Assembly (NCBI GenBank): GCA_949825045.1
Contig: OX463824.1
Location: 25,218,501 to 25,282,500 of the forward strand
DNA from: Argyresthia goedartella
Taxonomy: Eukaryota > Arthropoda > Insecta > Lepidoptera > Argyresthiidae
Length of the DNA: 64,000 bases
Direction of reading: 5' to 3'
Below are positions 8,977 through 19,289 of this stretch, in pieces; positions within the stretch are counted from its first letter, which is position 1; each line of letters opens with the position of its first letter. The notes beneath the pieces were generated by a model. That model worked only from the letters and a program-made list of their open reading frames with translations, was not told the origin of the DNA and did no database searches. The position numbers and the translations under genes were made by a program.

Positions 8977-10215
8977 TTAATTTAGCTCGGAGGTAGAAAG
9001 TAGAACCAGACGATTGAGAGCTCTCTTGATAGAGCCGTGAGCTCTATCAGCTACTCTAGGTGTCTGGTCAGAGCCAATGTAGAGCCTGCTGACTCTTCCT
9101 AGGCGCCAGCATAGAGGCGGCGTGTTGGCTTCCTTTATTAGGACTAGATCGTCGAGCTTGAGATCCCGGCACTTCTGTCGCCACTTGGTTCTTTGTTGGA
9201 GTTCGGCGACGTACTCGGATGACCATCTGTTCCAGAAGTGCTGCTTGGCTTGTTCTAGGCGCTGGAACCGGTCGAGGCGATGCGTGTTGGAGTCCAGGTA
9301 GCTCGGTGAGGGGAGCGCCGTCATTTGTCTACCGATCAAAAAGTGAGCCGGTGTGAGAGACTGGAAATCTTTAGGGGACGGGCTCAGAGGACATAGGGTT
9401 CGGCTATTTAGGATGGCTTCTATCTGTGTAAATACAGAGGTCAATTCCTCAAATGTTAGGTGAGATTGGCCTACTGTTCTATGAAGGTGGAACTTTGCTG
9501 ATTTGACACCGGCCTCAGCAAGACCATTTAAATTAGGAGGGTATACGGGAGAGAAGCGAAATTCTATGTTTCGGCTGGCAGCAAAGTCACATATAGAGTC
9601 ACGATTAGAATGTAGAAAGCTGCCAATCTCTTTGGCAGCGGCAACGAAATTACGTCCATTGTCGCAGTAAATAATCTTAGGCACTCCTCTGCGAGAAATG
9701 AATCGTTTTAATGTTAGTATGAAAGCATCTTTAGACAGTTCACTAACTACTTCTAGATGTAGGCACTTATATCTAAAGCAAACGAAAATGCAAAGATAGC
9801 ATTTAGTCACCTTGCATCCTCGTCCCTTGCGATCTGTTATAAGAAAAGGACCGGCAAAATCAGTGCCAACAGTACTGAAAGGAAAGTCAGTTTCAACTCT
9901 ATCAGTAGGTAAGTTCCCCATTATATTAGACATGGTGCTTCCTTTGAAGCGACGACAGACCAAATAGTTCCTTGCTACATCCCTAGCGAGCTTGCGGCCT
10001 CCGATAGGCCAGTAGCGCTCACGCATAGAAGAAAGAAGATGCTGCGGCCCAGCATGCAACAGCTGAGTGTGTCTAGATTGGAAGATTAGTTTAGTTAAAT
10101 GGTGGTCTGATTTTAGGACAATAGGATGTCTTTTTTCATAGGGGTAAGCAGAGGTATCAATACGTCCTCCTACGCGAAGTAGACCTGCATGATCTACAAA
10201 AGGATTTAACAGCAC
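8977..10215 (-). CDS. BEL-2 integrase
   Basis: An open frame of 412 residues. The N-terminal zinc region has the two His (SRHTQLLHAGPQ), but the Cys pair reads YLVC, so the first Cys is Tyr. The core shows VGTDFAGP, IYCDNGRNFV and GLAEAGVKSAK, giving the D, D and E of a DDE integrase. The C-terminal BEL-type domain (TPAHFLIGRQM, LDDLVLIKEANTPPLCWRLGRV) ends at a stop at 8977. The first Met overlaps the preceding frame, so this is the 3' part of pol separated by a frameshift near 10210, not an independent gene. Loss of the zinc ligand suggests inactivity. Confidence 0.88.
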   Translation of the reverse strand: MLLNPFVDHAGLLRVGGRIDTSAYPYEKRHPIVLKSDHHLTKLIFQSRHTQLLHAGPQHLLSSMRERYWPIGGRKLARDVARNYLVCRRFKGSTMSNIMGNLPTDRVETDFPFSTVGTDFAGPFLITDRKGRGCKVTKCYLCIFVCFRYKCLHLEVVSELSKDAFILTLKRFISRRGVPKIIYCDNGRNFVAAAKEIGSFLHSNRDSICDFAASRNIEFRFSPVYPPNLNGLAEAGVKSAKFHLHRTVGQSHLTFEELTSVFTQIEAILNSRTLCPLSPSPKDFQSLTPAHFLIGRQMTALPSPSYLDSNTHRLDRFQRLEQAKQHFWNRWSSEYVAELQQRTKWRQKCRDLKLDDLVLIKEANTPPLCWRLGRVSRLYIGSDQTPRVADRAHGSIKRALNRLVLLSTSELN

Positions 10216-10719
10216 AGGTGAGTACTAGTTTTAAGTGGTTTATTTGATTTTAAGTCGCTTATTTCTTTTTCAAAAGTTTCATTTTGAGCCAATTTAGTGA
10301 GAACATTCATGGATCTTTCTAGTTCATGAACATGTAGAGTTCCCGTTAGTTTGGCAGCAGGATTTTTAGAATTATTGATAAATCTATAGAACCAGGCATA
10401 TACTCGTTGAAGAGTAAATAATTTTGAGTACCTTTCAAATTGTACTAAGGGCACCATAGGTGCATCCTCCGCCACCAAAGCAGGCAACGCTTTCAATTCA
10501 GGTAGGTCAACTACCTTACCGGCTGAAAGAGAAGGCCATGATGCTTCAGGTTCCTTGAGAAAGGAAGGGCCATACCACCATAGATCCGACCCCTTGACCT
10601 CTTGGGGTTCTACACCTCGTGAAGCGAGGTCTGCGGGATTCGCATTAGTGGGTACATGGCGCCAAGCTTTGAGGTCGGAGAGTTCACCTATAGCCGCTAT
10701 TCGGTTTGCTACAAAGGTT
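10206..10719 (-). pseudogene. BEL-2 pol segment between RNase H and integrase
   Basis: The frame 10496-10206 encodes the linker typical of BEL pol, including VPLVQFERYSKLFTLQRVYAWFYRFI. It is shifted relative to both the RNase H frame (ends at 10720) and the integrase frame (starts before 10215). The 10500-10719 stretch continues the same domain in the minus sense; there, words such as RIAAIGELSDLKAWRHVPT and NPADLASRG-like text can be read. This is one damaged polyprotein, not a separate protein. Confidence 0.75.
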
Positions 10720-13110
10720 TTAGTTTTTCTTAGGCGAGTTTAGCCAACCTAGCACAACACTAGAATCCGTCCAGAAGACGCAGCGCTTTATTTTTAGTCT
10801 TAGAGCCTTCTTGACAGCGGAAGCCAATTCAGCACCCAGTAGAGCACCGCAGAGCTCTAAGCGTGGGATAGTGCAAGCTTTGATGGGAGCTACACGGGCC
10901 TTGGCACACAGCAAGTTGACATGCACGTTGCCATCAACATCTAGAGACCTGAGGTAGATACAGCTTCCGTAGGCTAGCTGCGACGCATCACAAAAACAAT
11001 GAAGTTCGACTTCATATGAATTGTTGGCTAGAACCTGTCTTGGGATTAGTAGAGACGATAGAGTGCTAAGTTGTCGACTGAATTTTACCCAAACAACTTG
11101 GATAGAGTCGGGAACGGGTTCATCCCAATCTATTTTTTCGGCCCAAAGTTTCTGGAGTAATATTTTTGCGCTAATAGTGCACAAGGACAATAATCCTAGG
11201 GGATCAAAGATTTTGAAGGTTGCTGATAAAATACTTCGTTTAGTGAAGATCGTGTCAGGTGAATAGGCGAGAGGGAAGTGAATATGGTCGGTATGAGAAG
11301 ACCAACCAATACCTAGAGTACTAGAGGCATTGCTAATGATTAGATCTTCAGAATTGGTAGAGTCGGAAGCTAGAAGGTTAGGAAAGTTAGATCTATACTT
11401 TCTGAGTGGGAAGCAGCCTTTGGCTAGTTCATCGGAGACCGAACGCTGAATGTAACGTAGCTCTTCTTCAGTATCAGCACCAGTTAAGAGATCATCACAA
11501 TAAAAATCTCTTTGTATAATAGTTTTAATTTTAGAGTCGTTACATTCCTCGCCGATCTGCCAGATGCACCTCGTGCTAAGGAAGCTGGAACTTGCAAAGC
11601 CGTAAGTTACCGTATTTAGCTTTAAAGTACGAAGATGTTCATCTTCATTATCGCGCCACAGTATGAGCTGGAGGTTGCGATCCGACTCTCTTATATTTAC
11701 TTGACGATACATTTTCTCCATGTCTCCTGAGAGGACGTAGCCATAGTGACGAAATCTAAGCAGAATGTCAAACAATGTATCCTGAATTGGGGGGCCTACC
11801 ATTTGGAGGTCATTGACCGATAGACCGGAAGTAGTGGGTTCCGACGCATTAAACACCACTCTTAGCTTGGTTGACTCACTTTTCTCTCGGATGACTGGAT
11901 GATGCGGAAGAAAATATGAGTTAGGGGGTTTAGTCTCCGTAGACTCGGAAAGGTGGCCTAGGTCATCGTACTCATGAATGAAGTCTGAGTACATTTTTTT
12001 CAATTCTAGATTTTTCCTAAATCTAGCTTCTAGACTGAAGAACCTTTTTTTAGCTATGAAGTAGGATTCGCCCAGACAGTCTGGTTCGTCCTTTAGTGGG
12101 ATACCTACACAAAATCGACCATCGCTTTCGCGACAAGTAGTGGAGAGATAGTGCTTTTCGCAAAGCATTTGTTCCTCGGACAGAGGTTGAATTTTTGGGA
12201 CGCTTTCCAGCTCCCAGAATTTTGATAGCTCCTTCTGGATGTCGGTGTGATTTTCATTTTTTAGGAAATTACACATTAGGGACTTAGTCGGCGGAGTACG
12301 ACATTGATTAGGCACAGGACCTGCGATTAGCCATCCGAGCTTAGAGCTTTGAAGATTAGGTTTATTGGAACCTAGGGACTGCTGTTTGGAACCTATCAAG
12401 TCCCAAAACAGGTCCGAGCCGATAAGCATGTCAATAGGGGATGGTTCGTTGAAGCTGGGGTCTGCAAGCTCAAAGTCGTTTAGTTGGTTTAGTGAACTTA
12501 TATCAAAATGATGCTTGGGCAAGTCATCAGTTATAGCTTTCAATACTAGACAGAACATTACAACTTCAAAGGAAGTCGAACTAGATTGGAGTTTTATGGA
12601 ACAACGTTCGGGGTTTAGGTCTAGGGTATTGTTACCTATGCCTACAATATTGACATTTGATGGCTGAGAAGTCAAGTTGAGTCTTTGCTTTACACGATCA
12701 GTGATAAAGGACGATTGGCTCCCGCTATCAAGTAAGGCCCGCACGGTAACAGTTTCGTTAGTTTCTGGATTAGTTAGTCGCACCTTAGCGGTACACAATA
12801 GAACCTCCGGGGAAGACAAGGCAGACATGACTACAGATTTTGGTTGGCTAGGGGTGGAAGAGACTGCTTCAGTTAGGTGTAGTAGTGAGTTGTGTTTTTG
12901 TTTACATGTTCTACAAGAACCGGGGAGCCTACAGGCCTGACAGTCATGCCCAGGTCTCAGACAATTACGACACAAATTTAGTGATGCAGCAATGGAATTC
13001 CTGTCCTCAGGTGTATGTAGTGCACTCATATACGCGATGCTTGCCTGAGCATACCATACATTCAGGCGGGGCTCGAGATGAGGGGGAGGATTCCTTGGAT
13101 GTAGCAACAA
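10720..13110 (-). CDS. BEL-2 zinc knuckle, protease, RT and RNase H
   Basis: An open frame of 796 residues. Cys-rich knuckles at about 47-70 (CRNCLRPGHDC, CRTCKQKHNSLLH). Aspartic protease at about 122-250, with catalytic ALLDSGSQSSF at Asp127. The RT domain covers about 400-600, with DMEKMYRQVNI and the active site DFYCDDLLTGAD (Cys where most BEL elements have Val). RNase H covers about 700-790, with Asp in CFCDAS, Glu in RLELCG and Asp in WTDSSVV. It ends in a frame break at 10720. The upstream gag is in another frame, overlapping at 13007-13110, so the first Met is arbitrary. Confidence 0.9.
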   Translation of the reverse strand: MLLHPRNPPPHLEPRLNVWYAQASIAYMSALHTPEDRNSIAASLNLCRNCLRPGHDCQACRLPGSCRTCKQKHNSLLHLTEAVSSTPSQPKSVVMSALSSPEVLLCTAKVRLTNPETNETVTVRALLDSGSQSSFITDRVKQRLNLTSQPSNVNIVGIGNNTLDLNPERCSIKLQSSSTSFEVVMFCLVLKAITDDLPKHHFDISSLNQLNDFELADPSFNEPSPIDMLIGSDLFWDLIGSKQQSLGSNKPNLQSSKLGWLIAGPVPNQCRTPPTKSLMCNFLKNENHTDIQKELSKFWELESVPKIQPLSEEQMLCEKHYLSTTCRESDGRFCVGIPLKDEPDCLGESYFIAKKRFFSLEARFRKNLELKKMYSDFIHEYDDLGHLSESTETKPPNSYFLPHHPVIREKSESTKLRVVFNASEPTTSGLSVNDLQMVGPPIQDTLFDILLRFRHYGYVLSGDMEKMYRQVNIRESDRNLQLILWRDNEDEHLRTLKLNTVTYGFASSSFLSTRCIWQIGEECNDSKIKTIIQRDFYCDDLLTGADTEEELRYIQRSVSDELAKGCFPLRKYRSNFPNLLASDSTNSEDLIISNASSTLGIGWSSHTDHIHFPLAYSPDTIFTKRSILSATFKIFDPLGLLSLCTISAKILLQKLWAEKIDWDEPVPDSIQVVWVKFSRQLSTLSSLLIPRQVLANNSYEVELHCFCDASQLAYGSCIYLRSLDVDGNVHVNLLCAKARVAPIKACTIPRLELCGALLGAELASAVKKALRLKIKRCVFWTDSSVVLGWLNSPKKN

Positions 13111-14133
13111 ACGATTTAGTCTGTGTAGTAGTCCTATGATAGGAGGCTGGGTTGGTTGGAACTTGTTCAGCTACAGCTGGTCTGTCAGTCTTGTTTTTGT
13201 TAACAGTCTCAAGAACGTCGGCGCGATTTTTCAAAAACGAGAAGAAATCATCTAGGGTAGGTATCTCAGATATAGTGTTACGATGTTCTTCCCACTTGAA
13301 AATAGTACTGTTGTCTAACTTTGCCGCCAGAAGGTGAATAATTAGGACATCCCACTTGTCAGTAGGTAATCCTAGTGTGCAGAGGGCACGTAGGTTTTTA
13401 GTCACATGATCAATAATGTATCTGAGTGACTTATCAGTTTCACGAACTGATTCAATAGTAAATAGAGATCTCAAATGATTATTAATTAATTGCCTCTTGT
13501 TGTCATACCGGTTGCAGAGAAGTGACCAAGCTTCGTTGTAGTTTTTCTCAGATACTTCTAGGTTACTTAGCAATCTCGCAGCTTAACCCTCCAAATAAGA
13601 GCCAAGGTAGTGGAATTTATAAATACTTTGTATTTTAGGATTATCATGAATCAATTAATCATAGATCTCTTTGAATTCCAACCACTTGTAATAGGTACCA
13701 TCAAATTTAGGTATATTTATAGTAGGCAATTTGAACCTAAGTTATTGCACCCATCATGCTCATGATGGTGGCAACCATTGGTGTGAGAACTACTAGCTAT
13801 ACTTTCAGGTTGCTTGGGGGTTGAGCTGTGAGATTCAATCAAGTTTCGGGCGATAGCAATGCAAGTATCGAATTCTAGCTCAACTAGATCCCGCGTAGTT
13901 AATTCTACCTCTTGGTTAGACTCATTTAGTACTTCTATTTGGCTCTGCAACCCGTCGAACTCAATAAATAACGCTTCTATTCTTGATAACCTCATCGCAA
14001 GCGTACTTACTTCAACAGCAGAGTCACTGTCGAAGGTTTCTAGTGTGTCTAAATACTGTTTAAACTTAGTCACGCGTCCCTTAATGGAACCGCGCTTGAC
14101 ATTCAACTCTCTTAATTTAAAATCGGTAGCCAT
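13007..14133 (-). pseudogene. BEL-2 gag, broken
   Basis: Gag starts at the ATG at 14133 (MATDFKLRELNVKRGSIKGR), giving a coiled-coil N-terminus of about 110 residues, then a frame break near 13740. The stretch 13736-13574 holds the KFDGTYYKWLEF and FHYLGSYLEG motifs with internal stops (for example TAA near 13585). The frame 13573-13007 continues with LLCNRYDNKRQLINNHL and MVCSGKHRVYEC. A further frameshift near 13020-13110 leads into the protease-RT frame. It parallels the intact BEL-1 gag motif for motif. Confidence 0.85.
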
Positions 14134-16208
14134 TGCGATGAAGTATCAGAATTGACGATTCAAATAATGAAATTGTATACGATACGCTCCTCGTTTCTTA
14201 GTCCTGCGCGCAGCCGACGACCGGTGTCTTAGCAGCGAAGCAGGCTATCAGCTGGGCAAGCAATCAGCTGAGCAGCGCGTAGGCAGTTAGGTGCTCAGGC
14301 AACCGCAGGAAGCGCGCGCGTTGCCGCTTCCCGTTCCGTTTACCGTTAGCTCGGTTGCGCTGGAATCAACGTCAGAAAACCAAACAGCTGACTGCGATAA
14401 GCGAGCAGTGAGGGATAGATAGAAGTGAATATACTTCTAGATAGGTAGGTACCTACGTTAAATAGGCAAATGATTCTTGAATGCAATGGATAGGCAGACA
14501 AGCGCAAACAATTGGGTAATTAGATGACTTGTAGGTAGGTATTTATGTTGATAGGTTATGTTATGATTACTTATAGATTTTAGACTTGCTCGGGTCAGAG
14601 TGTCGATAAGGGGGCGGAACTCCAACCCTTGCTCGACTAAAAATAGATAAGCATGCGTGAAATTGCGAATAATTTAGATCACAATGATTAGGCGTGAATA
14701 GAGGTTGGCTTGCAATTTCCCTTTGGATGATTAGGCAAATGCTTAGCGCTAAGTAGGTATTATAGGCACGCAATTTCACTAGCAGTAGATAGATTGAGAA
14801 TGATCACCAAGCACTTAGAGGAACGAATCCTGAGCATGAACACAGATAGAAGAGGAGAGGAAAATGATAGGAACGGGCTCACGTTATGTTAGCAGACAAG
14901 CTAAGCAGGTAGGTGTCCAGGCTCCACAGCTTTATCCTTAGCTGATTAAGCGGCTACAGGACGTAGGCTCCTCCAATGTGACACGTAGATGGGTAGGTAG
15001 AACTGGTGCACTCAGGTACGTGGCAGTTTGTCCCGCCGTTCTCGTTCGTCTTCTCCGTATGAAGTCTTCGTGTAGCGGAACCGGGTTGGGTCTTATATAA
15101 GACACATTGAAATTTGAAGATTGGAGTACTTAGGTGGTTAGGGGGGGTCCTTAGCTATCCTCTGATACCATTTTCTGATTTAGGAAACATCATTTTAGCA
15201 CTTTAATTATAAAATATGTTTACGCGATTTTTACAACTTGGCCAATCTCGGAACGACAAATGTCAAACCCAAAAGCTCCAACGTTGGATATTGGTACATG
15301 ATTTTAGTACAAATTACAAGATTTTGTTGTAATGGTAGAAATTTGCGTCAGCAATTTTGTATTTTCTGACATATTGACTTGCTCATTTCATTCAGATTCC
15401 TTCCGTGTTTCGTGAATGTTCTGTTGCGCTCTCGTTTTATCCGTGATTCTCTGGATGACTGGCTTTGTTTACTTACTAACTACTTTATGGAGTTTATCAG
15501 AACCAAATTGGTTGCTTTAGGTCACTTCCTGTTTAAAAACTAAAGATAGGTTTGTTAGGTTCACACGTTACAGCAGACCCGGGAGCCGGAGCGAAGCGGA
15601 GCGGAGCGAGGCGACCCCCTACTTGCTCATTTCATTCCGATTCCTTCCGTGTTTCGTGAATGTTCTGTTGCGCTCTCGTTTTATCCGTGATTCTCTGGAC
15701 GACTTTGGCTTTGTTTACTTACTAACTACTTTATGGACTTTATCAGAACCAAATTGGTTGCTTTAGGTCACTTCCTGTTTAAAAACTAAATATAGGTTCA
15801 CACGTTACAGCAGACCCGGGAGCCGGAGCGAAGCGGAGCGGAGCGAGGCGACCCCCTACTCTTGGCAACCCCTCCTCCAACCCCTCTCCTCCTCCAACTC
15901 CCCCGAAATCCAAAAAATGTAGGCATTTTCTTCAATCTTTGGTCCTCCATAACATAAAAACTAGTGGTTTCCTAAAAGGGGGGGTAGGTGGGGGGACCTC
16001 CCCTCCCCCACCCCTCCCCCCCTCCACTACCCCCTCCCCCAAATTCAATGTGTCTTATACAAGTACTTACCCGCGGAACCTTCCGCGATGACGAGACCGT
16101 TGTTCTTGTGCAATCCTCTTCGGCTGGTGTAGGTTGTTGGTAAGGACGTTGACCTCGACAAAGGTTATAGATGCACGCCGGTCTAAGTCCTGTCACGGTC
16201 GCCAGTTT
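14134..16208 (-). other. BEL-2 long untranslated leader and primer-binding site
   Basis: No convincing coding sequence in about 2.1 kb. The primer site TGGCGACCGTGACAGG (minus sense) lies at 16204-16189, separated from the LTR end at 16209 by four bases. The leader contains a 244-bp direct duplication (15377-15860) and a C-rich tract near 15990-16040. Small frames such as 15972-16196 and 14567-14779 are low-complexity artefacts. Confidence 0.7.
15377..15860. repeat. Tandem duplication of about 244 bp in the BEL-2 leader
   Basis: Unit 1 at 15377-15620 and unit 2 at 15621-15860 both begin ACTTGCTCATTTCATT and end with the GGAGCGAAGCGGAGCGGAGC block and GCGACCCCCTAC. They differ by a few substitutions and short indels (for example, the TTTGTTAGG of unit 1 is missing in unit 2). 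Confidence 0.9.
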
Positions 16209-16558
16209 TGTTCAGGATAGGGAACAATCTTTAAATAAATAGATTTCTTGAAATTTGGCTTCGTTTTAATGTGCGTTACAATAATATCACTAAGAAAAGT
16301 ATTAGAAATAAGGCATTAAATATTATATATAAAATTGGCACCACAGAGTGTGTTGGCGAGGTTAGGGCGATCGAGCAAGTGTTCTTGCGTGCCTGTCGTT
16401 CATTCGCTGCAGAGCGCACGGCGCGATGTAGCGGTCCTGTCATTGGTTAATGCCTTTATCGCGTCATCGATACGAGCGGCTATTGGCTGCGGCTGCAGCA
16501 TACCATCCTGGTAAGTACTTGTAGGGTTGCCTCGTTCGGAAACAGCACGGCGCCAACA
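16209..16558 (-). mobile_element. BEL-2 5' LTR
   Basis: 350 bp from TGTTCAGG to GGCGCCAACA in the window sense (TG...CA on both strands), with the primer site on its inner side and AAGAA on its outer side (16559-16563). It is the longer, undeleted LTR. Its outer 165 bp recur at the left edge of the window. Confidence 0.88.
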
Positions 16559-17411
16559 AAGAATGTTAATTATATTGTCTGCCTTCATTTGTATAATAAT
16601 GGCAGATACCTTATATTTATGCAGGTGATTTATTAGCTGACCGAATTTCAGGGTTATTAATCCAACATATGTTAGCCCACCGCATTATTTCTCATATGGT
16701 TTATATAACTTACTATACCTACCTTTATATAGTCCAGATGTAGTGATATGCACTTAAAACATTATTTTATTGCTACTATGTAATTATATTGTACTAGTGT
16801 AATTATTCTTTAATATGGGTTGGTTTAGCCCCGAAATAGGTTGACCTGTAATGGGGCTATATTGTAATATTTATAAATAAATAAATGTGGTAGATTATTT
16901 AAAGCATTACCTACAATAAAAAAACTATTAAATATTTTTTCTAGCATAAATCCATCCATCAAGCCGTCAAACAAATGTGATAAATTCTATACCTATACAT
17001 TTGTAGACGTTGTTGTTGAAACGAACTAACTCAAGTCAACCATTTTAATAGTAGTTTAGTAGTGACTGCTACATAATGGAGGGCATTAATACTCGGCTCG
17101 TTAAATAATAATATCAATCGAGAGTCATAATGTCTAATTATTTAGTTAAATACACTAGTTTATCTACACACATATCATAAGCTCTCTTTGATGTGTTCAG
17201 GAACCGCATGTTTGACCGGCACTGTGGCATTGATAATTGCTCAGCAGTTGTTTAGCTTGTTCTGTAGTACCAACTTCACAGACAAACTAGGGGCGGCACG
17301 CAGGCGGGCATCGGCGTTCGAAATTTGAATGTAATAATTTGACAAATTTTTGTACATTATGGTCATAATGAACAAATTTTCAGATAAGAAATGTGTTTTT
17401 ACCAAGTAGTT

Positions 17412-18362
17412 TGTAACGTACTACCTCCTTGACCATATTGGCTACTGGCGGATTAGCCAGTTAAAAACTAAAACTATAAAAATTCGGAAATTCGGGTCTG
17501 GAATCTCGTCTGGCAGCTGATTGTTTTTTTGAGGCAGACATTGTTTGAGCTCTGCAACGTGAGGTTGTATCTTCTGCATCAATAATTTTTAAGTCACGCC
17601 TTTGTTGCGGCGATGGGCTAGTCCCTTTAGTACTGTAATGGAGCTGAATGTTTAGTTGCTGTAAAGTGCAGTAGTTGATATCAAACTTCCCTACTATCCC
17701 TAATCCATGGGTAAGCATTGGTTCGTAGTTAGTCTTTCTTATTTTCGTGTATTTTATACTCTCTATGTATTTCCCTTTTCTATACAGTGTCTATTGGACT
17801 GCGGCACTCTTAGATCCTAATTACCCTAGGGCCCTCGTCGGAAGTCTCCGTGTGGGGAGCCGTCGCCTGATAGCTGGGCGCTTTTGTATTCCTATCATTC
17901 ACACTGGTCTCTTTCCAGGGTTCCACGCTGAGGAGTAATATCCTCCTGGCGCTAACGGAGCTCTGAATCGGTTCCACGCTGAGGAGTAATATCCTCCTGG
18001 CGCTAACGGAGCTCTGAATCGGTTCCACGCCGAGGAGTAATATCCTCCTGGCGCTAACGGAGCTCTGAATCGGTTCCACGCCGAGGAGTAATATCCTCCT
18101 GGCGCTAACGGAGCTCTGAATCGGTTCCACGCCGAGGAATAATATCCTCCTGGCGCTAACCGCATGATCACTTGTTGACGTCTGGAGAAGTGGACCAGTC
18201 GGATTGAGTCTACCAAGGAGCTGAAATCTACAAATTCCCGGCGACTCCCTATCCAGCGTTTCAACTATATCACCAATATTCGACTCACGACCCTGTGATT
18301 AATAAATGTATCTTGAGCCTGCCAACAATCTCTTTTGGTCAGGTTAGAGTCTCACTGTTTCA
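17412..18362 (+). mobile_element. Probable solo LTR, 951 bp, with AGTT target duplication
   Basis: The insertion starts TGTAACGTACT and ends CACTGTTTCA (TG...CA), flanked by AGTT at 17408-17411 and 18363-18366. The empty site with a single AGTT is seen at 1013-1016. A TATA-like stretch (TATTTTATACT, about 17750) and AATAAA at 18301-18306 suit a plus-oriented LTR. No internal coding region is present, as expected after LTR-LTR recombination. The family is uncertain: a 4-bp duplication fits Gypsy or BEL. Open frames inside it are translations of the minisatellite. Confidence 0.75.
17919..18159. repeat. 51-bp minisatellite, 4.7 copies, inside the solo LTR
   Basis: Units start at 17919, 17970, 18021, 18072 and 18123 with GGTTCCACGC. 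Each contains a small palindrome (GAGGAGTAATATCCTC). Units differ mainly at GCTG/GCCG. Because 51 is divisible by three, long spurious frames arise on the minus strand. Confidence 0.92.
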
Positions 18363-18470
18363 AGTTTAACATTATGCTGATCGTAACGTGCGGTTTTTGG
18401 ACGCAGTAAAGAGGCTTTATGATACGTGTGTAGATAAAAGCTTTTACATGCCACAAACTGAGCTGATCTG

Positions 18471-18778
18471 GGGGCCAATTCTCAATATCTTCGATAACAA
18501 CGCAAAATAGATAGCATATCACGACACCTTTATCGCACAGAAATATCGAATGTTGCACGTAAACCGTATTCTCAGTGACCGGCGATATCAATATCGAAGG
18601 TGATACAAAATATAATATCCGGTCTAGAGTCCACAGAACAAAACCACTTCAGTCCGTGTCTATGGAACCAAATTAAGAAACGTTCCATTTGTTCCATTTA
18701 CTCGATTGATTTCAAATTTCTCGACTGAGTTATTTATAACCTTTTTAAAGAAATTTAACTTGTCTTATGTCTTAATAA
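18471..18778. mobile_element. 308-bp insertion flanked by 23-bp direct repeats
   Basis: ATGCCACAAACTGAGCTGAT plus CTG is present at 18448-18470 and again at 18779-18801; the left block has one copy (about 1097-1119). The insert ends TGTCTTAATAA, an A/T-rich end. The long duplication suggests target-primed insertion of a short LINE or SINE fragment. I do not recognise its sequence. Confidence 0.65.
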
Positions 18779-19289
18779 ATGCCACAAACTGAGCTGATCT
18801 GGTGACGGTGTCGCTAGCGTCGATGGCATTCGAGTGACATTTCATACCGGCGACTTTTGTTCTCGTTTTGGCCACCGGGCCAGATAAGTTTGTGGCGCTG
18901 TATTTAACTTGCACTGTATGTTGTATGTTCGGGTCAAATTTGACCCATTGCCCGATTTACGATTGAGCTGAAATTTTGCACGGATATGTACATCTTATCA
19001 AAATGCAATATTTTGATATCATGGAGCTGATCTGATGATGGAGCCGGAAGGTGGCTATGGGAACACTGTAATAAAACGATGCAACCCTATCGATTTTGGG
19101 CGCGTTTGATTCGTCTTGGCATTTCCTTTGGTCCGATACAATATTTTCATGACATGGAGTGTTATGCCATTTGCTGGAAGAAATATCTTTTTACAGATAA
19201 GCTCGCCGTTGTACACCTAGTTTCCATTTTGATGTATTTCGAATTTTTTCGTATATTTTATTGCACAAGAAAATTCACATTACAAACTT

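Larger units (their letters stand above)
8663..16558 (-). mobile_element. Complete but defective BEL/Pao retrotransposon BEL-2
   Basis: A 7.9-kb provirus-like insertion read on the minus strand: 5' LTR 16558-16209, primer site TGGCGACCGTGACAGG just inside, a 2-kb leader, gag from 14133, protease, RT, RNase H, integrase ending at 8977, then the 3' LTR 8937-8663. The AAGAA duplication on both sides fixes the boundaries. The LTRs are very similar apart from a deletion of about 75 bp in the left one. Several stops and frameshifts in gag and pol, and a lost zinc-ligand Cys in integrase, make it non-autonomous. Confidence 0.9.
16394..19289 (+). repeat. Right copy of the duplicated mosaic block, with two insertions
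   Basis: Collinear with 1-1611. It carries a 951-bp solo-LTR-like insertion (17412-18362) and a 308-bp insertion (18471-18778) that the left copy lacks, so the left copy shows the empty site for both. After 19289 the sequence continues AAAAAACATTTACAAAGG where the left copy switches to unrelated DNA. Confidence 0.8.

Noticed and set aside
15972..16196. 74-residue Gly-rich frame
   Set aside because: It is produced by a C-rich tract in the BEL-2 leader.
17810..18264. Two minus-strand frames with 17-residue repeats
   Set aside because: They are translations of the 51-bp minisatellite inside the solo LTR; both frames are open for the same trivial reason.
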